Below are positions 55,157-63,882 of a stretch of DNA of 64,000 bases, in pieces. The notes beneath the pieces were generated by a model. The model was not told the origin of the DNA and ran no database searches. It saw only the letters and a list, made by a program, of their open reading frames with translations. A program made the translations under genes and the position numbers. Position 1 is the stretch's first letter. Every line of letters begins with the position of its first letter. The DNA comes from Deinococcus fonticola (GTDB lineage Bacteria > Deinococcota > Deinococci > Deinococcales > Deinococcaceae): positions 29,668 through 93,667 of the forward strand of contig NZ_SMMH01000015.1 of the NCBI RefSeq assembly GCF_004634215.1. Reading direction: 5' to 3'.

Positions 55157-55858
55157 TCAGGGGGCGGCGCTGGCCAGGTGCAGGTGATCTGTCCGGGCGA
55201 TGTCCACCGCCAGGGTCTCCCGGGTAATGGGGTCGACCTGCAGGACGCTGTAAGCCGTATTGCGGTGCTCGGTCGTCCGCGAAGCCCAGCTGGCCCCGTA
55301 GTCGAGGTTCAGCAACGTGGCCAGCAGGCCCGTGATGGCGACGCCGTGGGAGACGAGAATCACGCTTTCGCCTGCCCTGGGCCAGTGTGCCAGCGCAAAC
55401 TCGTGCATGCGCCGGGCAACCTGCGCGGGCGTTTCGCCGCCGGGGGCGCCTGCGTGCGGGTCGCCGTTCCAGAAACGCCGGCTCAGTTCTGGGTGCACGG
55501 CGGCCACATCGTCGTACAGGCGGCCTTCCCAGTCGCCCACATGAATTTCACGCAGGGCCGCCTGGGCGTGCAGGGTGCCGCCCAGCGCCGTGAACAGCGC
55601 CTCGGCGGTGGCGTAGGCGCGGCTCAGGTCGCTGGCGTGAATTACCGGGCCGCTGATCCCCTGCGCCCGCAGGTGCGCCGCCAGTCGGCGGGCCTGCTCG
55701 CGGCCGGTGTCGTCCAGCGGGGCGTCCAGGTGGCCCTGCCAGCGCCGCTCGGCGTTGTACGCGGTCTGACCGTGGCGCACCAGAATGAGGCTTGCAGGCC
55801 GGGATTTGGGGGTCGGGTGCTTCGCGTCTGGGGGGGCAAGCTCGGGTTCAGGCATCAT
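55157..55858 (-). CDS. Histidine phosphatase family protein
   Basis: Phosphoglycerate-mutase-like (branch 1) phosphatase of 233 aa. The phospho-acceptor motif is LVRHGQTAYN (about residues 26-35), the acid/base region lies at about LREIHVGDWEG, and the second His is in LVSHGVAI (about 170). A proline-rich extension of 20 residues precedes the domain. It starts with two ATG codons; TAGTGT (55870-55875) at the end of a dispersed repeat may act as its -10. Cofactor-independent mutase or small-molecule phosphatase activity cannot be separated. Confidence 0.9.
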   Translation of the reverse strand: MMPEPELAPPDAKHPTPKSRPASLILVRHGQTAYNAERRWQGHLDAPLDDTGREQARRLAAHLRAQGISGPVIHASDLSRAYATAEALFTALGGTLHAQAALREIHVGDWEGRLYDDVAAVHPELSRRFWNGDPHAGAPGGETPAQVARRMHEFALAHWPRAGESVILVSHGVAITGLLATLLNLDYGASWASRTTEHRNTAYSVLQVDPITRETLAVDIARTDHLHLASAAP

Positions 55859-55872
55859 GAAACGCCTCTACA

Positions 55873-55978
55873 CTAGAGCATTGGACAAAAGAACGCCGTG
55901 CTTTTTGTCCGATCAGGGCGAAGAATGAAGTTGTGCGGAGTGAGGTTCTCGGCAGCACGGAGTTCGGAGACCTGCTCT
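55873..55978 (+). repeat. Dispersed intergenic repeat, copy 2 (106 bp)
   Basis: Same element as 8852-8982, in the opposite orientation. It starts CTAGAGCATTGGACAAAAG, has a GGACAAAA/TTTTTGTCC hairpin (55883-55910) and ends GGAGTTCGGAGACCTGCTCT. It is shorter than copy 1 by about 25 bp, mostly in the middle. As in copy 1 the CTAG end lies at the promoter of the flanking gene, here the histidine phosphatase. Confidence 0.8.
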
Positions 55979-56003
55979 CCGCCATGACCACCGTGACCCC
56001 CAT

Positions 56004-56906
56004 TCAGGGCTGCTGGCGGTCATACATGCGCTGGCGTTCCCGGAACGCGGCCTTCTGCGCGGGTGTGGTCTGGCTAAAGCAGTGGGGGCAACTCACGCCT
56101 TCCTCGAAGTGCGGATGCGTGAGCTCAGCGGCGCTCAGCGGCCAGCCGCACGAGTGGCACATCACCGCGCCGCCTTCCCGCAGGCCGTGCCCCACCGTCA
56201 CGCGGCCGTCGAACACGAAGCACTCGCCCTGCCAGCGGCTTTCCGGTTCCGGCATGTCCTCCAGGTATTGCAGGATGCCGCCTTTCAAGTGGTACACGTC
56301 CTGAAAACCTTTTTCCAGCAGCAGGCTGGTGCTTTTTTCACAGCGGATGCCGCCGGTGCAGAACATGGCGATTTTCTTGCCCTGCGCCCCCGCCAGGTGT
56401 TCGTCCACCCACGCCGGAAACTCACGGAACGAGTCGGTGTCCGGGTGAATGGCGTCCTTAAAAGTGCCGGCCTTCACCTCGTAACGGTTGCGGGTGTCTA
56501 CCACAATCACGTCTTCCTGCTCCAGCAGGGCGTTCCACTCCTGCGGGGTCAGGTAGGTGCCCACCTGTTCACGCGGGGCCACCGGCACGCCCAGCGTCAC
56601 GATCTCCTTTTTCAGGCGCACCTTGAAGCGCTTGAAGGGCCGCTCGGTGGCCGTGGACTCCTTGTACTCCAGGCCAGTAAACCCGGCACCCAGCAGAAAG
56701 TCGTGCAGGGCCGTAATCGCCTCACGCGACCCGGCCACCGTGCCGTTGATGCCTTCCCCGGCCACGACCAGGGTGCCGCACAGGTTCAGCCGCCCGCCCA
56801 GCGCCAGCAACGCCGCACGCAACCCCGCCGGGTCACTCAGCGCTCGGAACTGGTACAGGGCCGCCACGATAAAAACAGGCTGGGAAGAACGCGCGCCGGA
56901 ACTCAC
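56004..56906 (-). CDS. trhO: tRNA uridine(34) hydroxylase, rhodanese family (TrhO/YceA)
   Basis: Oxygen-dependent enzyme that hydroxylates wobble U34 of tRNAs (ho5U); 300 aa. An N-terminal acylphosphatase-like domain (about residues 1-100, with GEGINGTVAG) precedes a rhodanese domain (about 120-220) with the conserved VDTRNRYEV and active-site CTGGIRCEK. A Cys-rich C-terminus (CHSCGWPL, then CPHC) may bind zinc. GTG 56906 lies 7 nt after TATCAT (56914-56919), and the ATG at 56915 overlaps that -10, so it is not used. Confidence 0.93.
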   Translation of the reverse strand: MSSGARSSQPVFIVAALYQFRALSDPAGLRAALLALGGRLNLCGTLVVAGEGINGTVAGSREAITALHDFLLGAGFTGLEYKESTATERPFKRFKVRLKKEIVTLGVPVAPREQVGTYLTPQEWNALLEQEDVIVVDTRNRYEVKAGTFKDAIHPDTDSFREFPAWVDEHLAGAQGKKIAMFCTGGIRCEKSTSLLLEKGFQDVYHLKGGILQYLEDMPEPESRWQGECFVFDGRVTVGHGLREGGAVMCHSCGWPLSAAELTHPHFEEGVSCPHCFSQTTPAQKAAFRERQRMYDRQQP

Positions 56907-57021
56907 GCCCCGCATGATACCGGGCCGTGACTGAAAACCGTGCTGAGCGGGAGAGATATGAGCCGCGCATGCCTAAATTCCCGTCTGGCCCGTCCTGGCC
57001 CCGCGTGCTAGCTTCCCCTTT

Positions 57022-57051
57022 ATGCCAATCAAGTGTGGTCGAGCGTGCTGA
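57022..57051 (+). CDS. Possible leaderless leader ORF of the TauE/SafE gene (9 aa)
   Basis: ATG 57022 is 7 nt after TAGCTT (57009-57014). The ORF encodes MPIKCGRAC, with two Cys codons in nine, and ends at TGA 57049-57051, overlapping the first codons of the exporter in another frame. Coupled reinitiation at GTG 57033 or 57045 is conceivable. Two Cys codons before a putative sulfur-compound exporter are suggestive, but the ORF is very short. Confidence 0.35.
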   Translation: MPIKCGRAC

Positions 57052-57803
57052 CCCTGGCCATTATCGGGGTGGGCCTGCTGGCGGGCGTGCTGGGGGCCAT
57101 TCTGGGCCTGGGCGGCGGCGTGGTGGTGGTGCCTGCCCTGGAATTCGTGATGCCGCTGTTCGGGCATCACCTGACCATCACGCAGGCCATCGCCGCCTCG
57201 CAGATCGGTGTGCTGGCGGTGGGGCTGTCGGGCGCGGCGGCTTACCTGCAACAGGGCCTGGTGCGGGCCAGAACCGGGTATATGCTCGCGCCCTTCACCA
57301 TCGTGGGCGGGGCCATCGGCAGCTTCCTGGGGCTGGTGCTGCCTGCCAAAACGGTGGCGACCGTCTTTGCCCTGCTGCTGCTGTACTCCGCCTACAACCT
57401 CTTGAGGGGGCTGAAGCGCGTGGAGGTCGAGCGCCCGCCCTCGCGCCTGGTGCCGCCCGCCATGACCCTGGCCGGGATCACCAGCGGCCTGCTGGGCATC
57501 GGCGGCGGCACCGTGCAGGTGCCCGTCATGAACCTGCTGGGCGGCATGCCCATCCGCCAGGCCATCGCCACCAGCACCTTCATCATGGGGCTCACCGCTG
57601 TCGGTAACGCGCTGGTGTACCAGGCGGGCGGTCAGCTGGACGTGCGGCTGGCCGCCGGGGTGGCCTTCGGGGTGCTGGTCGGTGCTCGCCTGGGCGCGGG
57701 GCTGCAAAGCAAGATCCCCGCCGCACAACTGAAGCTGTTCTTCAGCCTGCTGCTGCTGTTTACCGCCGGGCAACTGCTGTGGAAGTACTGGGGGCACGCA
57801 TGA
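57033..57803 (+). CDS. TauE/SafE family exporter
   Basis: Membrane protein of the TSUP (sulfite exporter TauE/SafE) family, 256 aa, with about eight helices in two repeats. Each repeat carries a Gly-rich signature: [16 protein letters not shown] (about residues 21-36) and [15 protein letters not shown] (about 151-165). The substrate is probably a sulfur oxyanion or organosulfonate, by family only. The start may be GTG 57033 or GTG 57045. Its TGA overlaps the ATG of the next gene. Confidence 0.9.
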   Translation: MWSSVLTLAIIGVGLLAGVLGAILGLGGGVVVVPALEFVMPLFGHHLTITQAIAASQIGVLAVGLSGAAAYLQQGLVRARTGYMLAPFTIVGGAIGSFLGLVLPAKTVATVFALLLLYSAYNLLRGLKRVEVERPPSRLVPPAMTLAGITSGLLGIGGGTVQVPVMNLLGGMPIRQAIATSTFIMGLTAVGNALVYQAGGQLDVRLAAGVAFGVLVGARLGAGLQSKIPAAQLKLFFSLLLLFTAGQLLWKYWGHA

Positions 57804-58087
57804 CCGCGCGTGAAACGCCACAACATCACAAAGACCACGCCGAACTGGCCGGCCTGCCCGCCTGGCTGTACCCCGCCGGGTTCTGGGTCACGCTGGTTCT
57901 CCTGGCGCTGGGCGTCCTAGTGCCGCGCCTGTCGTTCCTGGGCGTCATCAGCATCGGCACCGTGCCGGTGCTGGCCACCCTGTGGGTCGCCGTGACCGCC
58001 TGGCAGCGGGATCGCCGCCTCAGCCTCGCGGCGCTCGCGGCCCTCGGCGGGCTGGCCCTGGTGTTTCTAGTCAAACAATTTGTGTGA
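57800..58087 (+). CDS. Small membrane protein co-encoded with the TauE/SafE exporter
   Basis: I do not recognise the family with certainty. 95 aa: a polar N-terminus with several His (QHHKDH), then three hydrophobic segments (about residues 26-42, 48-65, 73-92). ATGA overlap with the exporter means the two are coupled, which suggests an accessory role such as the DUF1634-type partners often found beside TSUP proteins, although the sequence does not clearly match. Confidence 0.65.
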   Translation: MTARETPQHHKDHAELAGLPAWLYPAGFWVTLVLLALGVLVPRLSFLGVISIGTVPVLATLWVAVTAWQRDRRLSLAALAALGGLALVFLVKQFV

Positions 58088-58184
58088 AGTGAGCTTGCGG
58101 CATAGGCCCAGGACTGCTCTCTCGCCCTACGCCCACACACACCGCGCCGGACACCCGGTGATGTTCCCGCCTTAAACTTCCCCC

Positions 58185-59249
58185 ATGAGCGCCCCGGTTC
58201 GCAAGGTGATTCACGTGGACATGGACGCGTTTTACGCCTCGGTGGAGCAGCGCGACGACCCGGCGCTGCGCGGGCGGGCGCTGGCGGTGGCGTGGGGCGG
58301 TAAACGCAGCGTGGTCCTGACCGCCAGTTACCAGGCCCGCGTGTTCGGCGTGCGCAGCGCCATGCCGCTGTACCGGGCGCTGGAACGCTGCCCGGAGCTG
58401 CTGGTGGTGCCGCCGCGCTTCGAGGCGTACCGCGAGGTCAGCACGCAGATTCGCGCGGTGTTTCACGAGTTCACGCCGCTGGTCGAGCCGCTGTCGCTGG
58501 ACGAGGCTTACCTGGACGTGACTTACCCGCTGAAAGGCGGCCCGAGTGCCACGCGCCTGGCCGGGCGCATCAAGCGCGACATTCTGGACTGCACCGGCCT
58601 GAGCGCCACGGCGGGCGTCAGCGTGAACAAGTTCCTGGCAAAACTGGCGAGTGGGCTGCACAAACCCGACGGTTTGACGGTCATCTTGCCCGAGCAGGTG
58701 GAGGCACTGCTGGCCCCGCTGCCCGTCACGGACTTCCACGGCATCGGCCCGGCCACGGCGGCGCGGTTGCGAGCACACGGCATCCACACCGGAGCCGACC
58801 TGCGGCGCAGCGACCCGGCCCAGCTGGCCGGGTGGTTCGGCAAGGTCGGCGAGCATTACTGGCGCGTCGCCCACGGGCTGGACGACCGCCCCGTCGACCC
58901 GCACCGCCCACACAAGAGCATCGGCGCGGAGGAGACGTACGGCGACGACCTGCGCGGCGTGCAGGTGGTGCGGCAGGCGCTGCCCCCCATCGCCACGAGT
59001 GTCGAGCGCCGGCTCCTGCGCGCGGGCCTGGCTGGGCGCACCGTGGTGCTGAAAATCAAGTACGACGACTGGAGCATCGTCACGCGCCGCACCACCCTGA
59101 CGCACGCCATCTGGCACGCCGGGGAACTGGCGCAGGTCGCGTCCAACCTGGTGACGCCGGAACTCGTGCAGGGCCGGGCGGTGCGCCTGCTGGGCATCAC
59201 CTGCGCGGGCCTGGTGCCTCCCTACGACCCGCCGCCCCGCCTGCTGTGA
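58185..59249 (+). CDS. dinB: DNA polymerase IV (Y-family translesion polymerase)
   Basis: Error-prone lesion-bypass polymerase, 354 aa. The catalytic acidic residues are in HVDMDAFYASVE (about residues 10-21) and LSLDEAYLDV (about 105-114). The helix-hairpin-helix GIGPATAARL (about 186-195) and the little-finger domain follow. No clear C-terminal clamp-binding QLxLF motif is visible; it ends YDPPPRLL. ATG 58185 follows TAAACT by 6 nt. D. radiodurans R1 is described as lacking Y-family polymerases, so its presence here is notable. No LexA-like box was recognised. Confidence 0.94.
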   Translation: MSAPVRKVIHVDMDAFYASVEQRDDPALRGRALAVAWGGKRSVVLTASYQARVFGVRSAMPLYRALERCPELLVVPPRFEAYREVSTQIRAVFHEFTPLVEPLSLDEAYLDVTYPLKGGPSATRLAGRIKRDILDCTGLSATAGVSVNKFLAKLASGLHKPDGLTVILPEQVEALLAPLPVTDFHGIGPATAARLRAHGIHTGADLRRSDPAQLAGWFGKVGEHYWRVAHGLDDRPVDPHRPHKSIGAEETYGDDLRGVQVVRQALPPIATSVERRLLRAGLAGRTVVLKIKYDDWSIVTRRTTLTHAIWHAGELAQVASNLVTPELVQGRAVRLLGITCAGLVPPYDPPPRLL

Positions 59250-59761
59250 CCTTCGCTGGGCGGCCGGTCGTACAGGCTGGCGTAATGGGCGCCCAGTTCC
59301 TCCAGAAAGCGCATCTCGCGCTTGGTGGTGGTGCTGCTGTGCACCGACTCGACACTGAGCAGGGCGGCGCCCACTGCCAGCACCGAAGCCCCGGCAATGG
59401 CCAGCAGCAGCGGCAAAATACCCATGCTGCGGGCCGTGAGGCTCTCCACGCCGATCAGCAAGCTGGTCAGCACCAGCAACATCACCGCCAGGTAAAAAGC
59501 CCGCAGGGCGCGGTGCAGGTAACGCGTGCGGCGGGTCAGGCGCGGCAGCTGCGCGATAATCATGCTTTTTTCCTCGCGGGCCAGCGGCTGGCGCTGCCCT
59601 TCCTCGCTGACCAGTTCCTTGAAGCGCGCCGTCAGCGCCCGCACCCGGTCGGTGCTGCGGCCCAGCCGTGCGCTGGTGCTCATGATCAGCGTGCCCGCGC
59701 CGCTGATCAGCACGGCGGGCGTGATCATGGCGGTCAGGACACTTAAACTCTGGTCGGCCAT
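59222..59761 (-). CDS. DUF2721 family membrane protein
   Basis: Membrane protein of 179 aa. The N-terminal helix LSVLTAMITPAVLISGAGTLIMSTSARLGRSTDR is typical of DUF2721; a charged coiled segment follows (about residues 45-85), then two more helices (about 90-105 and 112-130). Function unknown. It converges on dinB and overlaps it by 28 bp at the 3' end. Confidence 0.82.
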   Translation of the reverse strand: MADQSLSVLTAMITPAVLISGAGTLIMSTSARLGRSTDRVRALTARFKELVSEEGQRQPLAREEKSMIIAQLPRLTRRTRYLHRALRAFYLAVMLLVLTSLLIGVESLTARSMGILPLLLAIAGASVLAVGAALLSVESVHSSTTTKREMRFLEELGAHYASLYDRPPSEGHSRRGGGS

Positions 59762-60046
59762 ACCTGAGGGCAGGTTATACCCATTGCGGAAAGAGCGCTT
59801 GTTGTGTGGCTATCTTTCTTTCCTGAACCGAAGTGAGCAGCAAACAGACGTGCTGCGGGAGAGGGAAGAGGATGGCGGCACTTTCCCGCCATTCTCTGGT
59901 ATTGGACGGTGTGGAACTCGCTGGCCGGGCGCGCCACACCCTCAAGGCCGTCTTGGCCTTCCTCACAAGAGCATTTCCGCGCTCGGCTAAGCTGAGTCAC
60001 GCGCCGCTTTCCCTGCACAGGCGCCGCACCTTCAGGAGACCCGCCC

Positions 60047-61246
60047 TTGACGCCACCCCAACTGCCCACAAAGCCCGCCCACACTGTCCCCGAGTACCTG
60101 CTGCACCTGTGGAGGAAACCGCTGATCCGGGCCGCCGTGTACGCGCTGCTGGTGCTGTTGGCCTGGCGACTGGCGCGGCAGGTGATGGGCGCCATCGTCC
60201 TGATTGGCGTGGCCTACGCCATTTCCTACGTGGTCAACCCGCTGCTGGTGTGGCTGGAGAAACGCGGTCTGCGGCGCGGCGGCAGCATCCTGCTGATCCT
60301 GCTGGGGTTCCTGGCGGTCACGGGTCTGCTGATCTGGACGGTCGCCACGCAGGTCACCAGTTTTCTGGCGGGCCTGCCGGTGCTGCTCAGCCGCCTGCCG
60401 GAACTGGTGCAGGGCTGGCTCGACCCGCACCGCGACATTCCGGCGGTGGCCCAGATGGAAGACAAGCTGGTCACGTACCTGCGCGAAAAGGTCAGCGACG
60501 TCGGCGCGAACATCGGCCCCATCACCGCCGAGGTGCTGAACCCCAACTCCGCCATCATGGGCCGCCTGACCGGCGTGCTGGGCTGGCTGGGGCAGGCCAC
60601 CGTGGTGCTGACCCTGGCCATGTTCTTCATGGTGGATCATGCCCAGCCGGGGCGCATGCTGCTGGGCCTGCTGCCGCGCCAGTGGCAATCGGTGGCGGCC
60701 CGCCTCTCCGAGGACGTCAGCCAGTCGTTCGGCATCTATTTGCGTGGCACGCTGATCACCGGCGGCGTCATCAGCCTGATCGCCGGGGCCGGCCTGCTGG
60801 CGCTGAAGGTGCCCAACGCCCTGGCACTGGCCCTCCTGACCGGCATCCTGGCCCTCATTCCCTTTTTCGGCATGGTGCTGGCCACCATTCCCGTGCTGCT
60901 CCAGGCCATTCCGCAGGGCACCAATACCCTGATCGGCGTCAGTATCCTGTACTTCGCCATCAACCAGGTGGCCTTCAACGTCGTGTCCCCGATGGTCATG
61001 GGCCGCGCCAGCAACATCAGCGCCGCCGGCATCATGGTGGCTGTGCTGATCGGCGCCTCGGCCTTCGGGCTGGCCGGCGCGCTGCTGGCCATTCCCGCCG
61101 CCATCCTGCTGCAACGCTGGGTAACGCGCTACTGGCTCTACAGCCCCGCCCATGAGGGCATTCGCCCCGCCCCGCTGGCCGTGGAAGCCACCCCCACGCC
61201 CGCCACCGACGATGACCTGCTGCATTCGCCCTTCAAACAGAATTGA
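60047..61246 (+). CDS. AI-2E family transporter
   Basis: Polytopic membrane protein of the AI-2E (PerM/TqsA) family, 399 aa. Two N-terminal helix pairs are followed by a long soluble segment (about residues 115-180) and four to five helices, with the conserved GILALIPFFGMVLATIP stretch (about 265-281) and a QxxxFNVVSPMVMG region (about 306-320). Members export autoinducer-2, ions or unknown solutes. TTG 60047 follows CAGGAGA at 8-9 nt. About 285 bp upstream are non-coding. Confidence 0.88.
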   Translation: MTPPQLPTKPAHTVPEYLLHLWRKPLIRAAVYALLVLLAWRLARQVMGAIVLIGVAYAISYVVNPLLVWLEKRGLRRGGSILLILLGFLAVTGLLIWTVATQVTSFLAGLPVLLSRLPELVQGWLDPHRDIPAVAQMEDKLVTYLREKVSDVGANIGPITAEVLNPNSAIMGRLTGVLGWLGQATVVLTLAMFFMVDHAQPGRMLLGLLPRQWQSVAARLSEDVSQSFGIYLRGTLITGGVISLIAGAGLLALKVPNALALALLTGILALIPFFGMVLATIPVLLQAIPQGTNTLIGVSILYFAINQVAFNVVSPMVMGRASNISAAGIMVAVLIGASAFGLAGALLAIPAAILLQRWVTRYWLYSPAHEGIRPAPLAVEATPTPATDDDLLHSPFKQN

Positions 61247-61248
61247 TG

Positions 61249-61317
61249 CCAGAGTAGGTTGGCCAGAGTAGGTTGGAAAGTGGACTCATGCGGGGTGCCC
61301 TTCCACGCATGAGTCCA
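61249..61317. repeat. Tandem 14-bp repeat and a 12-bp hairpin after the AI-2E gene
   Basis: CCAGAGTAGGTTGG occurs twice head to tail (61249-61276). Directly after it TGGACTCATGCG (61281-61292) and CGCATGAGTCCA (61306-61317) form a perfect 12-bp stem followed by TTT, probably the terminator of the AI-2E transporter gene. Confidence 0.65.
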
Positions 61318-61396
61318 TTTAGATAACTGCACCGTCTTTCCCGACGGCTGCGGCAAATTCAGTCGTTTTTCACGCGCTGCGCAGCTTTGCAAGTCG

Positions 61397-61432
61397 GCCA
61401 GAAAGATGCCGTGCTTTTCGCCATCTTTTTGG
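61397..61432 (+). other. Hairpin directly upstream of the rlmN promoter
   Basis: GCCAGAAAGATG (61397-61408) pairs with CATCTTTTTGGC (61421-61432, one G-U pair). The loop contains CCGTGCTTTT, also present in the dispersed repeat. The next bases, AAATG then TAGACT (61442-61447), follow the same order as the CTAG end of the dispersed repeat. It may be a diverged third copy. Confidence 0.4.
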
Positions 61433-61453
61433 CAAATGCGGTAGACTATTTTG

Positions 61454-62503
<1,050 letters not shown>

Positions 62504-62756
62504 GCTCCTCTAGAGAGTGGGGGCCGGTCATATGGTTTTGCTGACTTCCCCAGTCCCCCAGACCCCTATCCCCAGGGAGCTTTTGTTGGCACTGGGCAGG
62601 GGTGGTTATTTGCAGTTGTTGGCGCTGGGAAGGGGCTTAAAGCAGCAGGGCCGAATGTGTTGAACGTCCGGTTTCGCAGTGTCAGGCCCGTGCGCCGCGC
62701 GCCCGGCGGCCTTCGGTCTGATGGAACCGTTATGTTGTCGGGCTGAGGGTAGAAAA
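62504..62756. other. Gap after rlmN with an imperfect direct repeat
   Basis: No gene is supported here. TTGTTGGCACTGGGCAGGGG (62583-62602) recurs as TTGTTGGCGCTGGGAAGGGG (62617-62636), 18 of 20 identical, 34 bp apart. A CTCTAGAGAG palindrome lies close to the rlmN stop. Nothing else is recognised. Confidence 0.4.
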
Positions 62757-62792
62757 GAAAAGCCCTCTCTTCGGGGAAGAGGGGAGGGCCGC
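62757..62792 (-). terminator. Intrinsic terminator after the cytochrome c gene
   Basis: On the minus strand GGCCCTCCCCTCTTC (62790-62776) pairs imperfectly with GAAGAGAGGGCT (62772-62761), followed by TTTCTTTTC. Confidence 0.7.
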
Positions 62793-62807
62793 ATGGACGG
62801 TGGAAGT

Positions 62808-63119
62808 TTACTTCGTGACGGCTTTCAGGTGCAGCTGGAGGCTTTTCATATCGGCGTCGCTGAGTTTCGGGAACTTGGGCATCATGGCTTTCAGGGGAAC
62901 GCCCTTGTCGTCTTTGCCCTGCTTCAGGGCGCGTTTGAAGAGGTCGTACTTCCACTTGCTGGCGTCCTTGAGGCTGGGGCCGATGGCGCCCTGGGCTTTG
63001 TCACCGTGGCAGGCGGCGCAGTTGGCGTCAAAGACTTTTTTGCCGGCGGCGGCGCTGGGAGCCGCGCTGGCGAAGGTCAGGAAGCTCAGGGCGGTGGCGG
63101 CCAGAATCCATTTTTTCAT
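62808..63119 (-). CDS. Secreted class I cytochrome c
   Basis: Small monohaem c-type cytochrome, 103 aa. A signal peptide (to about residue 20) precedes the haem motif CAACH (about residues 34-38), followed by GDKAQGAIGPSLK; the distal Met ligand is probably in KAMMPKFPKLSD (about 77-88). It would carry electrons outside the membrane to an oxidase or from a dehydrogenase. ATG 63119 is 6 nt after TACACT (63126-63131), hence leaderless. Confidence 0.92.
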   Translation of the reverse strand: MKKWILAATALSFLTFASAAPSAAAGKKVFDANCAACHGDKAQGAIGPSLKDASKWKYDLFKRALKQGKDDKGVPLKAMMPKFPKLSDADMKSLQLHLKAVTK

Positions 63120-63209
63120 GCCCACAGTGTACGCCTGACCGGTAGGTCAGGGGGTGAGGAGTGTCCCGGTCCCCGCTGCGCGGCCCTGTTGCATTACACT
63201 TGGCTGGAA

Positions 63210-63599
63210 ATGGCACACGCGAACGATGACGCCCTGTACGCCCAATGGCTCGAACTGCTCGGCTGGATGCAAGCCGAAGCGCAGCAGCGCGGCCTGACCT
63301 TCGAGAAGGTCGCCGACTTCCCCGATTACATCTACCGCATGGAACGCCCCTACGACCTGCCCACCACGGTCATGAGCGCCAGCCTGAATGCCGAGGGCCA
63401 GCCGCTTTTCGTGGCCGGCGTCAGCCCCCGACACGCCCAGCTCAAGGGCGTGAGCCTGCGCCTGATGGGCGGTAGCAAACACTGGCACCTGCACGCCGGC
63501 ACGCGTGGTCTGCTGGAAGGCAAGCGCCCCTTTACCCGCGAGCGCCTGGCGACCATCCTGAACGGCGCCGAGCGCGGCATGACCACCCGCAGCGCGTAG
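63210..63599 (+). CDS. Hypothetical soluble protein (129 aa)
   Basis: No family recognised. A helical N-terminus (MAHANDDALYAQWLELLGWMQAE) is followed by a beta-rich part (TVMSASLNAEGQPLFVAGVS, LKGVSLRLMGGSKHWHLHAG). TACACT (63195-63200) lies 9 nt before the ATG, and the cytochrome promoter lies on the other strand nearby. The long in-frame extension to 62679 is antisense to the cytochrome gene and is rejected. A strong terminator follows. Confidence 0.65.
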   Translation: MAHANDDALYAQWLELLGWMQAEAQQRGLTFEKVADFPDYIYRMERPYDLPTTVMSASLNAEGQPLFVAGVSPRHAQLKGVSLRLMGGSKHWHLHAGTRGLLEGKRPFTRERLATILNGAERGMTTRSA

Positions 63600-63612
63600 G
63601 GCGGACAACCGG

Positions 63613-63651
63613 GGCAGGCGCGGCCGAGTCAACTGACCGGCCGCGCCTGCC
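63613..63651 (+). terminator. Strong hairpin after the gene at 63210
   Basis: GGCAGGCGCGGCC (63613-63625) and GGCCGCGCCTGCC (63639-63651) form a perfect 13-bp stem, followed by TCTGCTCTT. The U-run is poor but the position fits a terminator. Confidence 0.7.
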
Positions 63652-63752
63652 TCTGCTCTTGTTCGAGTGGTCGCTCACCTGGTACGGTGGAGGCGAGTTG
63701 GGCGCAGGATGACCCAGCGTTAAGTTAGGTGAAAGCCGCTTCAATTCCCCTT

Positions 63753-63784
63753 GCCCTCTTGCGAAGAGGAGATGAGGGCTTTTC
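63753..63784 (+). terminator. Terminator-like hairpin near the IS element
   Basis: GCCCTC (63753-63758) with GAGGGC (63774-63779), then TTTTC. The surrounding 230 bp (63652-63882) contain no supported gene and are less GC-rich than usual, as expected near an inserted element. Confidence 0.4.
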
Positions 63785-63882
63785 TCAATTTGTCGGGAGC
63801 GCACAATTAAAATGTAGTGGATACCGTTCAATGTGAAACGAGCAGATGAATTCGCTGTCCTCACCGTCAGGAAGAACGGCGA

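Noticed and set aside
62583..62636. Direct repeat as an attachment site or IS footprint
   Set aside because: It has two mismatches, no adjacent integrase or transposase gene, and no duplication of a tRNA end.
62679..63209. N-terminal extension of the hypothetical gene at 63210
   Set aside because: It lies antisense to the cytochrome c gene with its CxxCH motif; the start at 63210 gives a normal-looking protein.
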